A DNA stretch of 64,000 nucleotides from Hyphomicrobium_A sp963745205 (GTDB taxonomy: Bacteria; Pseudomonadota; Alphaproteobacteria; Rhizobiales; Hyphomicrobiaceae): positions 45,393 to 109,392 of the forward strand of contig CAVUWX010000026.1 of assembly GCA_963745205.1 (NCBI GenBank), read 5' to 3'. How positions within the stretch are numbered: position 1 is the first letter of the stretch; every line of letters starts with the position of its first letter. The translations under genes were made by a program, and so were the position numbers. Shown piece after piece: positions 9,348 to 17,903 of the stretch. The notes below the pieces were generated by a model, which saw only the letters and a list, made by a program, of their open reading frames with translations, had not been told where the DNA came from and did no database searches.

Positions 9348-10073
9348 ATGCGGCTCTTTGGAGTGTGCGCCGTCATGGCGCTTTCCCTCGCGGCATCGAC
9401 CAGTATGGCGGCGGCCGCCAACGCGGCCGACCCGGCCCCTGGGACCCCTGCGCCGGCAACGAGCAATCAGCCGACCGCACAGAACATGATCTTCGAGCAC
9501 AAGCACCTGTCGAACGTCGACCAGGGCACGGCGCTCGGCTACCGCTTCAATCGTATCGTGTCCAACGCCCAGCTCCTGGGCGAGCCGTTCTCCGACGAGG
9601 TCACGGTGAAGGTCGTGGGCGTCAGACCGACAGGCGAGAAGGACGTCGACCTGCAAATCTACACGGGCGAGCGCGCGCGTGAGCTCCAGAAGATCCCCAA
9701 CGCGACAATCAATCCCGTATTCGTCGTCTACTTCGATCTTGCAGTGAGCACGCTCTCTCAGTTGACAGGAGCCAAATACGGCTATCTGAAAACGATATTC
9801 ACGCATGGCTTCAAGGACAAGTCGAAGATCGAGCCCGTCAAGATCGACTACAAAGGCAAGACGCTTGATGCCTACCGCGTCACGATGCTGCCCTATGTCG
9901 GGGACCCTGAGGCCACCAAGTTGCAGGGTTATGAGGGCGCAAAATTCACGATGATCGTGAGTGACCAGGTTCCCGGGGAGGTCGTGCAGATGACCTCGGT
10001 CTATGAGAGCACCGTCAAGGAGGCTCCGAAACTCGAGGAGCGTTTCACACTCGACGGTGCGGAGGTTAAATGA
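9348..10073 (+). CDS. Exported protein of unknown function beside the xox island
   Basis: 241 aa from MRLFGVC, preceded by GGAAGGAAG. It has a signal peptide, an Ala/Pro-rich spacer, then a compact domain with FEHKHLSNVDQGTALGYRF near its start. I do not recognise the family. The stop overlaps the start of the next small secreted protein (ATGATGA), so the two are co-translated. Neighbours suggest a periplasmic accessory of methanol oxidation, but nothing in the sequence shows it. An in-frame ATG at 9330 is possible. Confidence 0.75.
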   Translation: MRLFGVCAVMALSLAASTSMAAAANAADPAPGTPAPATSNQPTAQNMIFEHKHLSNVDQGTALGYRFNRIVSNAQLLGEPFSDEVTVKVVGVRPTGEKDVDLQIYTGERARELQKIPNATINPVFVVYFDLAVSTLSQLTGAKYGYLKTIFTHGFKDKSKIEPVKIDYKGKTLDAYRVTMLPYVGDPEATKLQGYEGAKFTMIVSDQVPGEVVQMTSVYESTVKEAPKLEERFTLDGAEVK

Positions 10074-10426
10074 TGACCCGAGCAACTCTCGTGATTGCCA
10101 CGATGGCGGTTGCGCTTGTGCCGGTGGCGACGGCCGCCGTCGAGCTGCCGCAGAACGACTACCCGACGTCCGCCCGCGCCGACTATGTTTTCGCCTGCAT
10201 GCAGACGAACGGGCAGACGCGCGACTCGCTAGAAAAGTGCTCCTGCTCCGTCGACGCTGTGGCCGCGCTCCTCCCCTACTCGGAATACGAGGCGGCGCAG
10301 ACGATCATGTCGATCGCGCAGCGCCCTGGCGACAACGCCGAGGTGTTCCGGTCCTACGGGCCCTACAAGGAGCAGGTCAAAAAACTCAAGACCGCCCAGG
10401 TCGAAGCGGAGCTTCGCTGCTTCTGA
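10070..10426 (+). CDS. Small exported four-cysteine protein, unknown function
   Basis: 118 aa. A signal peptide (MMTRATLVIATMAVALVPV) is followed by about 95 residues with FACMQTNGQTRDSLEKCSCSVD and a C-terminal LRCF, giving four mature cysteines that could form two disulfides. It overlaps the upstream unknown gene. The last 25 bases of the gene region are duplicated in tandem just downstream, and a strong terminator follows. Confidence 0.75.
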   Translation: MMTRATLVIATMAVALVPVATAAVELPQNDYPTSARADYVFACMQTNGQTRDSLEKCSCSVDAVAALLPYSEYEAAQTIMSIAQRPGDNAEVFRSYGPYKEQVKKLKTAQVEAELRCF

Positions 10427-10455
10427 TCTGGCGGAGCTGCGCTGCTTCTGACGCG
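10406..10455 (+). repeat. 25-bp imperfect tandem duplication spanning the gene end
   Basis: The segment from 10406, which encodes the C-terminal AELRCF residues plus the stop codon, is repeated almost identically at 10431-10455 (GCGGAGCTTCGCTGCTTCTG against GCGGAGCTGCGCTGCTTCTG). It looks like a recent slipped-strand duplication. Confidence 0.7.
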
Positions 10456-10479
10456 TTCGCCGCGAGCGCTCGACGTGCG

Positions 10480-10510
10480 AAGGGCACCACGGTGTGGTGC
10501 CCTTTTGCTT
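10480..10510 (+). terminator. Rho-independent terminator after the mxaD-like operon
   Basis: An 11-bp stem (AAGGGCACCAC / GTGGTGCCCTT) with a 3-base loop is followed by TTGCTTT. It lies between the plus-strand secreted-protein genes and the convergent SoxYZ-like gene. Confidence 0.8.
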
Positions 10511-10542
10511 TGATGTCGATGCAGCCGATCGGGACGCCAGGG

Positions 10543-11364
10543 CTACGTGGCCTTGTCGGCAGATGTGCCCGTGAACGTGCGCCCGTCCGTGTCCTTCGCG
10601 GTCACCTCGATCGGCGCGTTGCCCTCGGCGCCGAAGGTGAAGCGGAAGTTGGGGTTCTCCGATATCGAGATGCCACCCTCCACGCTGAATATGAGCACGC
10701 CACCCCGCTTCACCTCGATCTCCTGCACGATCTTCATCGGCGTGAATTCGCGCGTGAGCTGATCCATCTGCATCCCCGTGAAGTTCGGGTGCCGGATCAT
10801 GACCTGGGCCTCACGCATGTCGGGCGAGCTCGTCGGCGGGGTTGCCGGCTCGAACACGCGAATCTGCATCTTGCCCATGCTCGCCAGCGCCTCGTCCATG
10901 TCCTTGCCGGCGGCGGCCGAGCATCCGCCCGAGGCCTTCACGTACTTCGTCGTCATGTGCAACTTTCCGTCCGTCGTCTCGATGACAGCGCGGACGTTGG
11001 AATACATGTCGATGCGCACGCGCGTTGACAGCATGCGGTCGCCGGCGCCGGCGGCCTCGCCGAAGTGGAAGGTCGCCGCAACGGGTGCGGGGTTCTTCTC
11101 GATGATGAGCGTCAGGGTCTTGACGTTGCGCGCGACGCTCGCGGGGATGCGCATGGTGAGGGGCACGACGGCTGCGTCCTCGGCGCGGTAGGGCGCATCG
11201 AGCGAGATCGTGCCATCCTCCTCGGCGATTTCACGGTTCTCGAAAACGTCGCGCTTGATGTCGGGCCAGGGGTCGTCGGCGCGGGCGGGCAAACTGGAGA
11301 AGGCTATTGCCGCCGCGACGATCGCTGCCAAGAGTACTTTGCCGGGGTTCACCGCTGCCTGCAT
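10543..11364 (-). CDS. Quinoprotein dehydrogenase-associated SoxYZ-like carrier
   Basis: 273 aa from MQAAVNPGKV, with GGAGG upstream and a signal peptide ending PARADD. An N-terminal SoxY-like half (VPLTMRIPASVARNVKTLTL, with the SGGCSAAAG cysteine near the join) is followed by a SoxZ-like half (MIRHPNFTGMQMD). This fused carrier family travels with PQQ-dependent dehydrogenases; its cargo is not established. The downstream end faces the terminator at 10480. The metallo-hydrolase upstream is probably in the same operon. Confidence 0.88.
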   Translation of the reverse strand: MQAAVNPGKVLLAAIVAAAIAFSSLPARADDPWPDIKRDVFENREIAEEDGTISLDAPYRAEDAAVVPLTMRIPASVARNVKTLTLIIEKNPAPVAATFHFGEAAGAGDRMLSTRVRIDMYSNVRAVIETTDGKLHMTTKYVKASGGCSAAAGKDMDEALASMGKMQIRVFEPATPPTSSPDMREAQVMIRHPNFTGMQMDQLTREFTPMKIVQEIEVKRGGVLIFSVEGGISISENPNFRFTFGAEGNAPIEVTAKDTDGRTFTGTSADKAT

Positions 11365-11413
11365 CCTGGTCCTCCGCGATTGGCGCCGATTCCGGTCTTG
11401 CCCATTATTCACA

Positions 11414-12370
11414 TTATTCCCATTCGAGTTCGGCGAATGCCGCCGAGACGTTACGCGCATGATACTCCGGGAACAACAGCCACGCATCCCTTTCGGATAG
11501 CCCGGCCGTCCTCATCGCTTCCTCGATGGTCTTGCCCTGCTTGATCATGGCGCGCACGTCCTGCGCGATCCTATCGAGATAGCGCTGCTCCGCCGCCATG
11601 GCGGCCGGCCAGGGTACGGTAGCCGGTCCGTGGCCCGGCACTACGTGGGCGATGTCGGTGCGCTGCTTCAATTGATCGAGTAGTGCAAGCCAGCCCCGGA
11701 TCGAGCCGTCGAGCGCCGGGACGTGATCGACGAACAGGAGGTCGCCGAGGAAGAGCGTCCCCGTTTTCTTGTCGAGCACGGTCAAATCGTTGTCGGTGTG
11801 TGCAGTTTTCTGCGCTTCGAGCAGGAGCGTGCGATCGCCGAGATCGAGCTCGAGCTTGTCGTCGACCAGCAGCGTCGGCGCGATGATGCGCTCGCCGGCG
11901 AACGCTTCGTCCCCGAGCAGCTCTTTGTTGATCGCGAGGTAGCGTGCGGCGCGGGCCGCCAGCGCGCGCGGCAACTTGTGATGGCCGACGAACGTCGGCT
12001 TCTCGCCTTCGAAGGCGACGTTGCCGAAGACGTGGTCGGGATGCATGTGGGTGTTGATCACATACTTTATGGGGAGCTGTGTGCGAGCGCGGATCGCCGC
12101 AAGCAGGCTCGCGCCGACGCGCGGACTGCCGCCGGTGTCGATGACGGCGACACCATCGCGGCCGATGATGAAGCCGGAGTTGGAGACGTCGCCCTCGTTG
12201 CGCGGCGTGAACAGCTCGTAGCGCCCCTGATGCACGAAAATGCCGGGCGCGATCTCGCTCACAGCAAGCGGCTCGGGCGCGGCGGCGCTCGCCGCGGCGG
12301 CCCAGAGGGCTGCCCCGGCGAGCAGCGCGCGCGGCACAAGAAACCGGGCGGAAGCCGAGCTGAAACGCAT
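11414..12370 (-). CDS. Quinoprotein relay system zinc metallo-hydrolase (beta-lactamase fold)
   Basis: 318 aa from MRFSSASARF, with a signal peptide ending AAASAAAP. The metallo-beta-lactamase motif appears as NTHMHPDHVFGN, with later ligands in TAHTDNDL and VVPGHGPAT. The family co-occurs with SoxYZ-like carriers and PQQ alcohol dehydrogenases; the substrate is unknown. An alternative ATG at 12409 exists, but 12370 is preceded by GAGG and fits the signal peptide. Confidence 0.87.
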   Translation of the reverse strand: MRFSSASARFLVPRALLAGAALWAAAASAAAPEPLAVSEIAPGIFVHQGRYELFTPRNEGDVSNSGFIIGRDGVAVIDTGGSPRVGASLLAAIRARTQLPIKYVINTHMHPDHVFGNVAFEGEKPTFVGHHKLPRALAARAARYLAINKELLGDEAFAGERIIAPTLLVDDKLELDLGDRTLLLEAQKTAHTDNDLTVLDKKTGTLFLGDLLFVDHVPALDGSIRGWLALLDQLKQRTDIAHVVPGHGPATVPWPAAMAAEQRYLDRIAQDVRAMIKQGKTIEEAMRTAGLSERDAWLLFPEYHARNVSAAFAELEWE

Positions 12371-12896
12371 GCTTTTGGCCTCAAGAAGCGCTGCCGGCGA
12401 TATAAACACGGGAGTTCACGGCGTCGAGAGCGCCCCGTGATAACGCGCACTCACAAGCAGACGCCGCGCGCGATCGAAAAAATTCCCTGATCCTGCGCAC
12501 GTTGGTGGCATCCATACCTGGGGCGCGCGCGCGGGGCACGCGCTGAAGCCAATGAATTCGCCCTGTGAACACAAGTTTGTCGTGCGCCGCACCATTTGAA
12601 TGTGCAGCGCAACAAGCGGCGATGGAATGCGGTGGATTTTACGTCAGCGATCTTGTCCTATTCACGGACGCGTGAGTTTGCGTTACCGGTTCGGCTTGCG
12701 GACGTGAAAAAAAAGTGCGTAGATGTGCCGCGGTGGTGACATGGCTTCCAGGGCCAAGTGGCAATAGCCAAAAAAGAGCCCGGTCGATCGCCAGGGAGGA
12801 AGAAGGGGCAAACCCCATCCCAAATTTTGGGTGTGAGGCGCTGCCGGACATCACCGTTTGCAAGCGTGGCAAGAACCTTAAAATGGAGGAAGCGCA
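12371..12896 (+). promoter_or_regulatory. xoxF upstream region with three short inverted repeats in the leader
   Basis: No convincing gene lies in these 526 bases between the divergent metallo-hydrolase and xoxF. Within 140 bases of the xoxF ATG are three small inverted repeats: TGGC-AATA-GCCA (12759-12770), GGGG-CAAA-CCCC (12805-12816) and CCCAAATTTTGGG (12819-12831). A clear GGAGG-type site (ATGGAGGAAGCGCA) precedes the start. I could not place a reliable -35/-10 pair. Confidence 0.4.
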
Positions 12897-14717
12897 ATGC
12901 GCACAAGCGTATTCGCATTTAGCTTACTCGCGACTGCGGGCCTGACTTTGCCAGTTCTGGCGAACGAAAGCGCTACGCAAGCTGCGAGCGATCCGAATAA
13001 CTGGGCGATGCAGCGTTCTGACTACAGCGCCACAGGCTATTCGAAACTCGACCAGATCAACACCAAGAACGTCGGCACGATGAAGGCCGCTTGGACGTTT
13101 TCGACTGGTGTGCTGCGCGGTCACGAGGGTTCGCCTCTCGTTATCGGTAGCACCATGTACGTCCACACGGCGTTCCCGAACATCGTGTACTCGTTGAACC
13201 TGGATGGCGATCCTTACACCATCAACTGGAAGTACGAGCCCAAGCAGGATCCGTCCGTGATCCCCGTGATGTGCTGCGACACGGTCAACCGTGGCGTGCA
13301 GTTCGGCAACGGCAAGATCTTCCTTCACCAGGCTGACACGTCGCTCGTGGCGCTCGACGCCAAGACCGGCAAGGAAGTTTGGAAGGTGGTCGACGGCGAT
13401 CCTAAGAAGGGTCAGACCGGCACTGGCGCTCCGATCGTCATCAAGGACACCGTCATCATCGGCGTCTCTGGTGCTGAGTTCGGCGTTCGCTGCTGGGTTT
13501 CCGGCTACGACATCGAGAGCGGCAAGCTGAAATGGCGCGCCTACTCGATGGGCCCGGATAGCGATATCCTGGTCGATCCCGATAAGACCACGTCGCTTGG
13601 CAAGCCGGTCGGCAAGGACAGCTCGCTCAGCACTTGGAACGGCGACCAGTGGAAGATCGGTGGCGGCTCGACCTGGGGCTACATGTCCTGGGATCCGTCT
13701 CTGAACCTCTTCTACTACGGCACCGGCAACCCGTCGACCTGGAACCCTGCTCAGCGTGCGGGACCGGACGGCAAGCAGATCGACCAGAAGTGGTCGATGA
13801 CCTTGTTCGCCCGCAACCCGGACACGGGCATGGCGTCTTGGGCTTATCAGTACACCCCGTTCGACGAGTGGGACTATGACGGCATCAATGAGCCGGTCAT
13901 CGCCGACATCGACGTTGGTGGCTCGAAGCGCAATGTCGTCGTCGAGTTCAACCGGAACGGCTTTGCCTACACGCTCGACCGGAAGACTGGTGAACTGTTG
14001 GTTGCCGAGAAGTATGACCCGGCGGTCAACTGGGCTACCAAAGTCGACATGGACAAGGGCAGCAAGACCTATGGTCGTCCGCTCGTCGTTGCCTCTAAGT
14101 CGACCTTCCTGAACGGCCAGGACGTCAACACCACCGACGTCTGCCCGGCCGCTCTTGGCTCGAAGGATGAGCAGCCAGTGGCCTTCTCGCCGCTGACGAA
14201 CCTCTTCTATGTGCCGTCTAACCACGTGTGCATGGACTACGAGCCGTTCAAAGTCGAGTACACCGCTGGTCAGCCGTACGTTGGCGCCACGCTGTCCATG
14301 TTCCCGCCCAAGGGCGAGACCAACATGGGCAACTTCCTTGCGTGGGACGCTGGCAAGGGCAAGATCGTTTGGGCCAATAAGGAGCAGTTCTCTGCTTGGT
14401 CCGGCGCTCTCACCACCGCCGGCGGCTTGGCCTGCTACGGCACGCTCGAGGGCTACCTCAAGTGCGTCGATCAGAAGGATGGCAAGGAGCTCTTCAAGTT
14501 CCGTACGCCTTCCGGCATCATCGGCAACGTGTTCACCTACGGACACAAGGGCAAGCAGTACATCGGCGTCTACTCGGGCGTCGGCGGCTGGGCTGGCATC
14601 GGCCTCGCGGCCGGCCTGACCAACCCGACCGATGGTCTGGGTGCCGTTGGTGGCTACGCCGGTCTGAGCCAGTACACCGCTCTCGGTGGCTCGCTGACCG
14701 TCTTCTCGCTGCCATAG
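12897..14717 (+). CDS. xoxF: Lanthanide-dependent PQQ methanol dehydrogenase XoxF
   Basis: 606 aa with a signal peptide ending LPVLANES. It is an eight-bladed quinoprotein: WAMQRSDYSATGYSKLDQIN at the mature N-terminus, the vicinal disulfide Cys126-Cys127 (MCCDTVNRG) that stacks on PQQ, and EWDYDG around the active site. Asp326 is the catalytic aspartate. Asp328, two residues on, is the extra acidic ligand that marks lanthanide-using XoxF (calcium-type MxaF has Ala there). It oxidises methanol in the periplasm and passes electrons to XoxG. It is a full-length xoxF5-like enzyme, the first gene of xoxFGJ. Confidence 0.97.
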   Translation: MRTSVFAFSLLATAGLTLPVLANESATQAASDPNNWAMQRSDYSATGYSKLDQINTKNVGTMKAAWTFSTGVLRGHEGSPLVIGSTMYVHTAFPNIVYSLNLDGDPYTINWKYEPKQDPSVIPVMCCDTVNRGVQFGNGKIFLHQADTSLVALDAKTGKEVWKVVDGDPKKGQTGTGAPIVIKDTVIIGVSGAEFGVRCWVSGYDIESGKLKWRAYSMGPDSDILVDPDKTTSLGKPVGKDSSLSTWNGDQWKIGGGSTWGYMSWDPSLNLFYYGTGNPSTWNPAQRAGPDGKQIDQKWSMTLFARNPDTGMASWAYQYTPFDEWDYDGINEPVIADIDVGGSKRNVVVEFNRNGFAYTLDRKTGELLVAEKYDPAVNWATKVDMDKGSKTYGRPLVVASKSTFLNGQDVNTTDVCPAALGSKDEQPVAFSPLTNLFYVPSNHVCMDYEPFKVEYTAGQPYVGATLSMFPPKGETNMGNFLAWDAGKGKIVWANKEQFSAWSGALTTAGGLACYGTLEGYLKCVDQKDGKELFKFRTPSGIIGNVFTYGHKGKQYIGVYSGVGGWAGIGLAAGLTNPTDGLGAVGGYAGLSQYTALGGSLTVFSLP

Positions 14718-14734
14718 GTTGACGATCAGAACTA

Positions 14735-14773
14735 AGGGACCGGCGCGGGGCAACCTGCGCCGGTCTCTCCTTG
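14735..14773 (+). terminator. Strong hairpin between xoxF and xoxG
   Basis: GACCGGCGC (14738-14746) pairs with GCGCCGGTC (14757-14765), extended by flanking A-G-G/T-C-T pairs, and CCTTGTC follows. The T-tract is weak, so it could be a partial terminator or a 3' stabilising structure that raises xoxF transcript over xoxGJ. Confidence 0.6.
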
Positions 14774-14950
14774 TCAGTCAAAGGGTGACAGCTCCCAGGG
14801 CACCGCTGCAGTGCGAATACGTTTACCGCATTGCGAGATGACGATCGCAAGATCACGGCCGCTTGATCGTTGCGGCCTTGTGCCGACTAGGCAAATGCCC
14901 AGATGCTGATGTATCGAATGCTGCAACCAAAAAGCAGATAGGGGAAACGC

Positions 14951-15526
14951 GTGAGAAGGATCAGTTTCGTTGTCGTGGCCGCCGTCGCCCTGGGGGTTGG
15001 TTTCGGCGCTTCCGTCCGGGCCGAGGACAAACCCGGCCTCGCTCCGTACATCACAGACTCCGACGGTTGCTTCACCCAGGAAGGTGCCAAGAACGACAAC
15101 GGCAAGTGGGTCCTCCCGGACGGCACGCCGACCTTCCACATCTGCAAGAAGGACGGAACGCTCGTCGCCGACTGGGGCACGTATAACGGCTACCGCCGCT
15201 ATCACTCCGAGTGTCACGTCTGCCATGGCCCCAATGGCCTGGGCTCCAGTTACGCCCCGGCGCTCGCCAACTCGCTCAAGACGATGGACTACAGCACCTT
15301 CCTGAGCACCGTCGCCAGCGGCCGCATCCGCGACGAGGCGGGAACCAAGTTCGTTATGCCGACATTCGGCGATAATAAGAACGTCATGTGCTACATCAAC
15401 GACCTCTACCTGTACCTGAGGGCGAGGGCTTCCGGAGACCTTCCCGCCGGTCAGCTCGGCGGACACAATCACGAGGACAAGCCGGAAGTCGCGAAGGCGG
15501 ATGAGAAGGCATGTCTCGGTGATTAG
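14951..15526 (+). CDS. xoxG: c-type cytochrome electron acceptor of XoxF
   Basis: 191 aa from a GTG preceded by AGGGG. It has a signal peptide (ending SVRAED) and a single haem-binding site CHVCH in YHSECHVCHGPNGLG, with DGCFTQEG and FHICKK cysteines upstream as in the methanol-metabolism cytochrome family. The periplasmic protein takes electrons from XoxF. A His/Glu/Lys-rich tail ends the protein. It overlaps the xoxJ start by 26 bases. Confidence 0.93.
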   Translation: MRRISFVVVAAVALGVGFGASVRAEDKPGLAPYITDSDGCFTQEGAKNDNGKWVLPDGTPTFHICKKDGTLVADWGTYNGYRRYHSECHVCHGPNGLGSSYAPALANSLKTMDYSTFLSTVASGRIRDEAGTKFVMPTFGDNKNVMCYINDLYLYLRARASGDLPAGQLGGHNHEDKPEVAKADEKACLGD

Positions 15527-16379
15527 ACGTTACGCCATCGGCCTGTTTGCGGTGTCGTCCGTCGGTTTAGCTCTGGGCGGTGCGTGGCTTGGTTCGGCTG
15601 GCGCCGTCGAAGGTCATCGCTCCGATCTGGTGAATCGTGAGGTTCTGCGCGTCTGCGCCGATCCGTCCAATTTGCCATTCTCCAACGACAAGAGCGAAGG
15701 CTTCGAGAACAAGATCGCGAGCATCCTCAGCGAAGAGCTGAAAGTGCCGGTTGAGTACACCTGGTTCCCGCAGGTGACCGGTTTTCTCCGCAACACGCTG
15801 TTCGCCAAGCGCTGCGATGTGGTCATCAGCACCGGGCAGGGCGATCCGTCCCTGCTCAACACCAACGCGATCTACGGCTCGACCTACGCGCTGCTCTACA
15901 AGCCCAACAGCGGGCTTGACGGAGTCGACAGTCTGTTGGACCCCCGCCTCAAGGACAAGCGCATCGGCGTCGTCGCGGGCACGCCGCCGGCGGACCTCGT
16001 CGCCAAGGCAGGCCTCATGACCAAGGCGAAGCCGTACCCGCTCGTCGTCGATCGCCGCTACAACTCTCCGGCCGAGGACATGGTGAAGGACATCCGCTCC
16101 GGCGAGATTGACGCCGGCGTGCTCTGGGGCCCGATTGGCGGTTACTTCGCGGGCAAGGGCGGCGAGAAGCTCACCGTGGTGCCTTTGACCAAGGACGCCA
16201 AGGGCGGCCGCATGGAGTTCCGCATCACCATGGGCGTGCGCCAGGGCGACGACCTGTGGAAACGGCAGCTCAACGACATCATCCGCAAGCGCCAGGGCGA
16301 CATCGACCGCGTGCTGCTCGATTACGGCGTGCCGCTGCTCGACGATGACGGCCAGCCCATAACCAAGCCCCGCGGCTAG
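15501..16379 (+). CDS. xoxJ: Periplasmic solute-binding-like protein XoxJ
   Basis: 292 aa with a signal peptide. Its mature N-terminus VLRVCADPSNLPFSNDKSEG is characteristic of the quinoprotein dehydrogenase-associated extracellular binding-protein family (MxaJ/XoxJ). It is thought to help activate or assemble XoxF. ATG at 15501 is preceded by GAAGGCGG; a GTG at 15519 is an alternative. It lies inside the end of xoxG, so translation is coupled. Confidence 0.92.
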   Translation: MRRHVSVIRRYAIGLFAVSSVGLALGGAWLGSAGAVEGHRSDLVNREVLRVCADPSNLPFSNDKSEGFENKIASILSEELKVPVEYTWFPQVTGFLRNTLFAKRCDVVISTGQGDPSLLNTNAIYGSTYALLYKPNSGLDGVDSLLDPRLKDKRIGVVAGTPPADLVAKAGLMTKAKPYPLVVDRRYNSPAEDMVKDIRSGEIDAGVLWGPIGGYFAGKGGEKLTVVPLTKDAKGGRMEFRITMGVRQGDDLWKRQLNDIIRKRQGDIDRVLLDYGVPLLDDDGQPITKPRG

Positions 16380-16538
16380 CCGAGGCGCGATCTACGGAGC
16401 GGTAGTTTCCCGACATCAGATTGCATGCAGCGCGCGTTGGTCAGCTTGCGCGGGTCGAGGCGCGGAATTGTCCGCGGGCAGCTCGATTTCGCTCGCTTCG
16501 CCACGCCGCGTGGCGCCGTTTGCCCGTTGAGAAGGGCC

Positions 16539-17120
16539 ATGATTGGCTTGCTTGCGGCCCTGGCTCTCGGCGTCTCGCCAGCGTACGCCGAGGAGGCCGC
16601 CGGCAAACCGCCTGCGGTTATGGCGCCCGGAGCGGAGGCGCGTGTGCCCGAGCCTCCCGACTATCGGATGAGCGACTTCAGAAGTCCCGTCCCGGCGACG
16701 CTGCGCGGCGCCAAGGTGCTTAACTCGGACCAGGCCGCGGACCTGTGGAACGGCAAGGGAGGCGCGATCTTCATCGACGTCTACCCGCAGGCCCCCAAGC
16801 CCGCGAATCTGCCGCCCGGGACCTTCTGGCGCGATCCGGCCCACCGGAGCATCGAGGGCGCGCACTGGCTGCCCAACGTCGGCTATGGCGCGCTCTCCCC
16901 CGCCCTTGAGGACTACTTCCGCACGCGGCTCGAGAGCTTGACGGGGACCAAGAAGGATGCGCCGGTCGTCTTCTTCTGTCTCAAGAACTGCTGGATGTCG
17001 TGGAACGCCGCCAAGCGGGCAGTGGAGGCCCACTATACTAACGTGATGTGGTTCCGCGACGGCACCGACGGCTGGCAGGAGCTTGGCTATCCGCTCGTCG
17101 ACGTCCCCAAAATGCCTTAA
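16539..17120 (+). CDS. PQQ-dependent catabolism-associated rhodanese-like CxxxCW protein
   Basis: From the ATG at 16539 (GAGAAGGGCC upstream) the product is 193 aa with a signal peptide ending SPAYAEE. The rhodanese-like fold carries FFCLKNCWMSWNAAKRA, matching the CxxxCW motif of the family tied to PQQ catabolism loci. Function is unproven; sulfur or thiol chemistry near the quinoprotein is plausible. The frame is open back to 16425, so a longer start cannot be excluded. Confidence 0.82.
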   Translation: MIGLLAALALGVSPAYAEEAAGKPPAVMAPGAEARVPEPPDYRMSDFRSPVPATLRGAKVLNSDQAADLWNGKGGAIFIDVYPQAPKPANLPPGTFWRDPAHRSIEGAHWLPNVGYGALSPALEDYFRTRLESLTGTKKDAPVVFFCLKNCWMSWNAAKRAVEAHYTNVMWFRDGTDGWQELGYPLVDVPKMP

Positions 17121-17188
17121 GGCCCGGCCACGGCCGCGCCCACGAGGGTGGCTCGCTCGCGACGGCGCCTCGTTCGCGCGGCGCCGCG

Positions 17189-17902
17189 TCAGCTCTTCAT
17201 TTGCGCGCGGATAAGCTTGGCGATATCGAAGGCCCGTGCCTCGATCAGCCCGGGAATGTCGCAGGCGACCGAAAGGTTCTGCTGGCGATCCTGGAAGATG
17301 CGCGCATTCCAGTTGTACGTTTCCTGCTCGGGCGTGAGCTTGTAGTCGGCGGCGCCGGCGCCAGGCGAATCGGGGGAGGGGATCGGCTGGTTCTTCTGCC
17401 CGAGGTTCTTGCCTTCGCGCTCGAGCTCGGCGGCGCGCGCCTTCTGCCGCTTCTGGAACTCCTCGACGCGGCCGATGACGAACTTGCGGTCGGTGTTGAT
17501 CTTCTCCAGCACGCTGGAGAAGAGCTGCGTGAGCTTCTTGTCGCGCTCACCCTCGGGCTGCGCCTGGGCAAATTCCTTGATCGCCTTCTCGGCGTCTTCG
17601 AGCGAGACGCGCCGGCTCTCGAGAATGCTTGTCACCTCGCGGATCTTGTCGTCGTTCTCCCACACCTTCGCCTCTTCGAGCGGGGGCCCATCCCACACCT
17701 GCGCCGCCGAGATGGTCTCGACCTTGCGCTGCATGCACGGCCAGTCGGGGCTGCCGACGACTTCCGCCGGCGTGGCGACGGGCGCGGGCGGCTCCGCCTT
17801 TGCCGCGCCGGGCTCCTGGGCCTGTAGGCTGGTTGCGAGCGCGAGCGGGCCCGCGAGGATCGCGCAGGCGACAATGACTGCAGTCCTTTTTACGTTAGGC
17901 AT
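17189..17902 (-). CDS. Exported protein of unknown function in the PQQ-ABC operon
   Basis: 237 aa from MPNVKRTAVI with AGGAG upstream. A signal peptide ending SLQAQE is followed by a Pro/Ala spacer, SPDWPCMQRKVETISAAQVW, then a long charged helical stretch (ILESRRVSLEDAEKAIKEFA onward). No known domain is recognised. It lies one base after the permease stop and is therefore the last gene of the minus-strand ABC operon. Confidence 0.75.
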   Translation of the reverse strand: MPNVKRTAVIVACAILAGPLALATSLQAQEPGAAKAEPPAPVATPAEVVGSPDWPCMQRKVETISAAQVWDGPPLEEAKVWENDDKIREVTSILESRRVSLEDAEKAIKEFAQAQPEGERDKKLTQLFSSVLEKINTDRKFVIGRVEEFQKRQKARAAELEREGKNLGQKNQPIPSPDSPGAGAADYKLTPEQETYNWNARIFQDRQQNLSVACDIPGLIEARAFDIAKLIRAQMKS

Positions 17903-17903
17903 T

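Noticed and set aside
12897..14717. Calling the methanol dehydrogenase mxaF
   Set aside because: Asp at the +2 position after the catalytic Asp and the absence of a small-subunit gene indicate XoxF.
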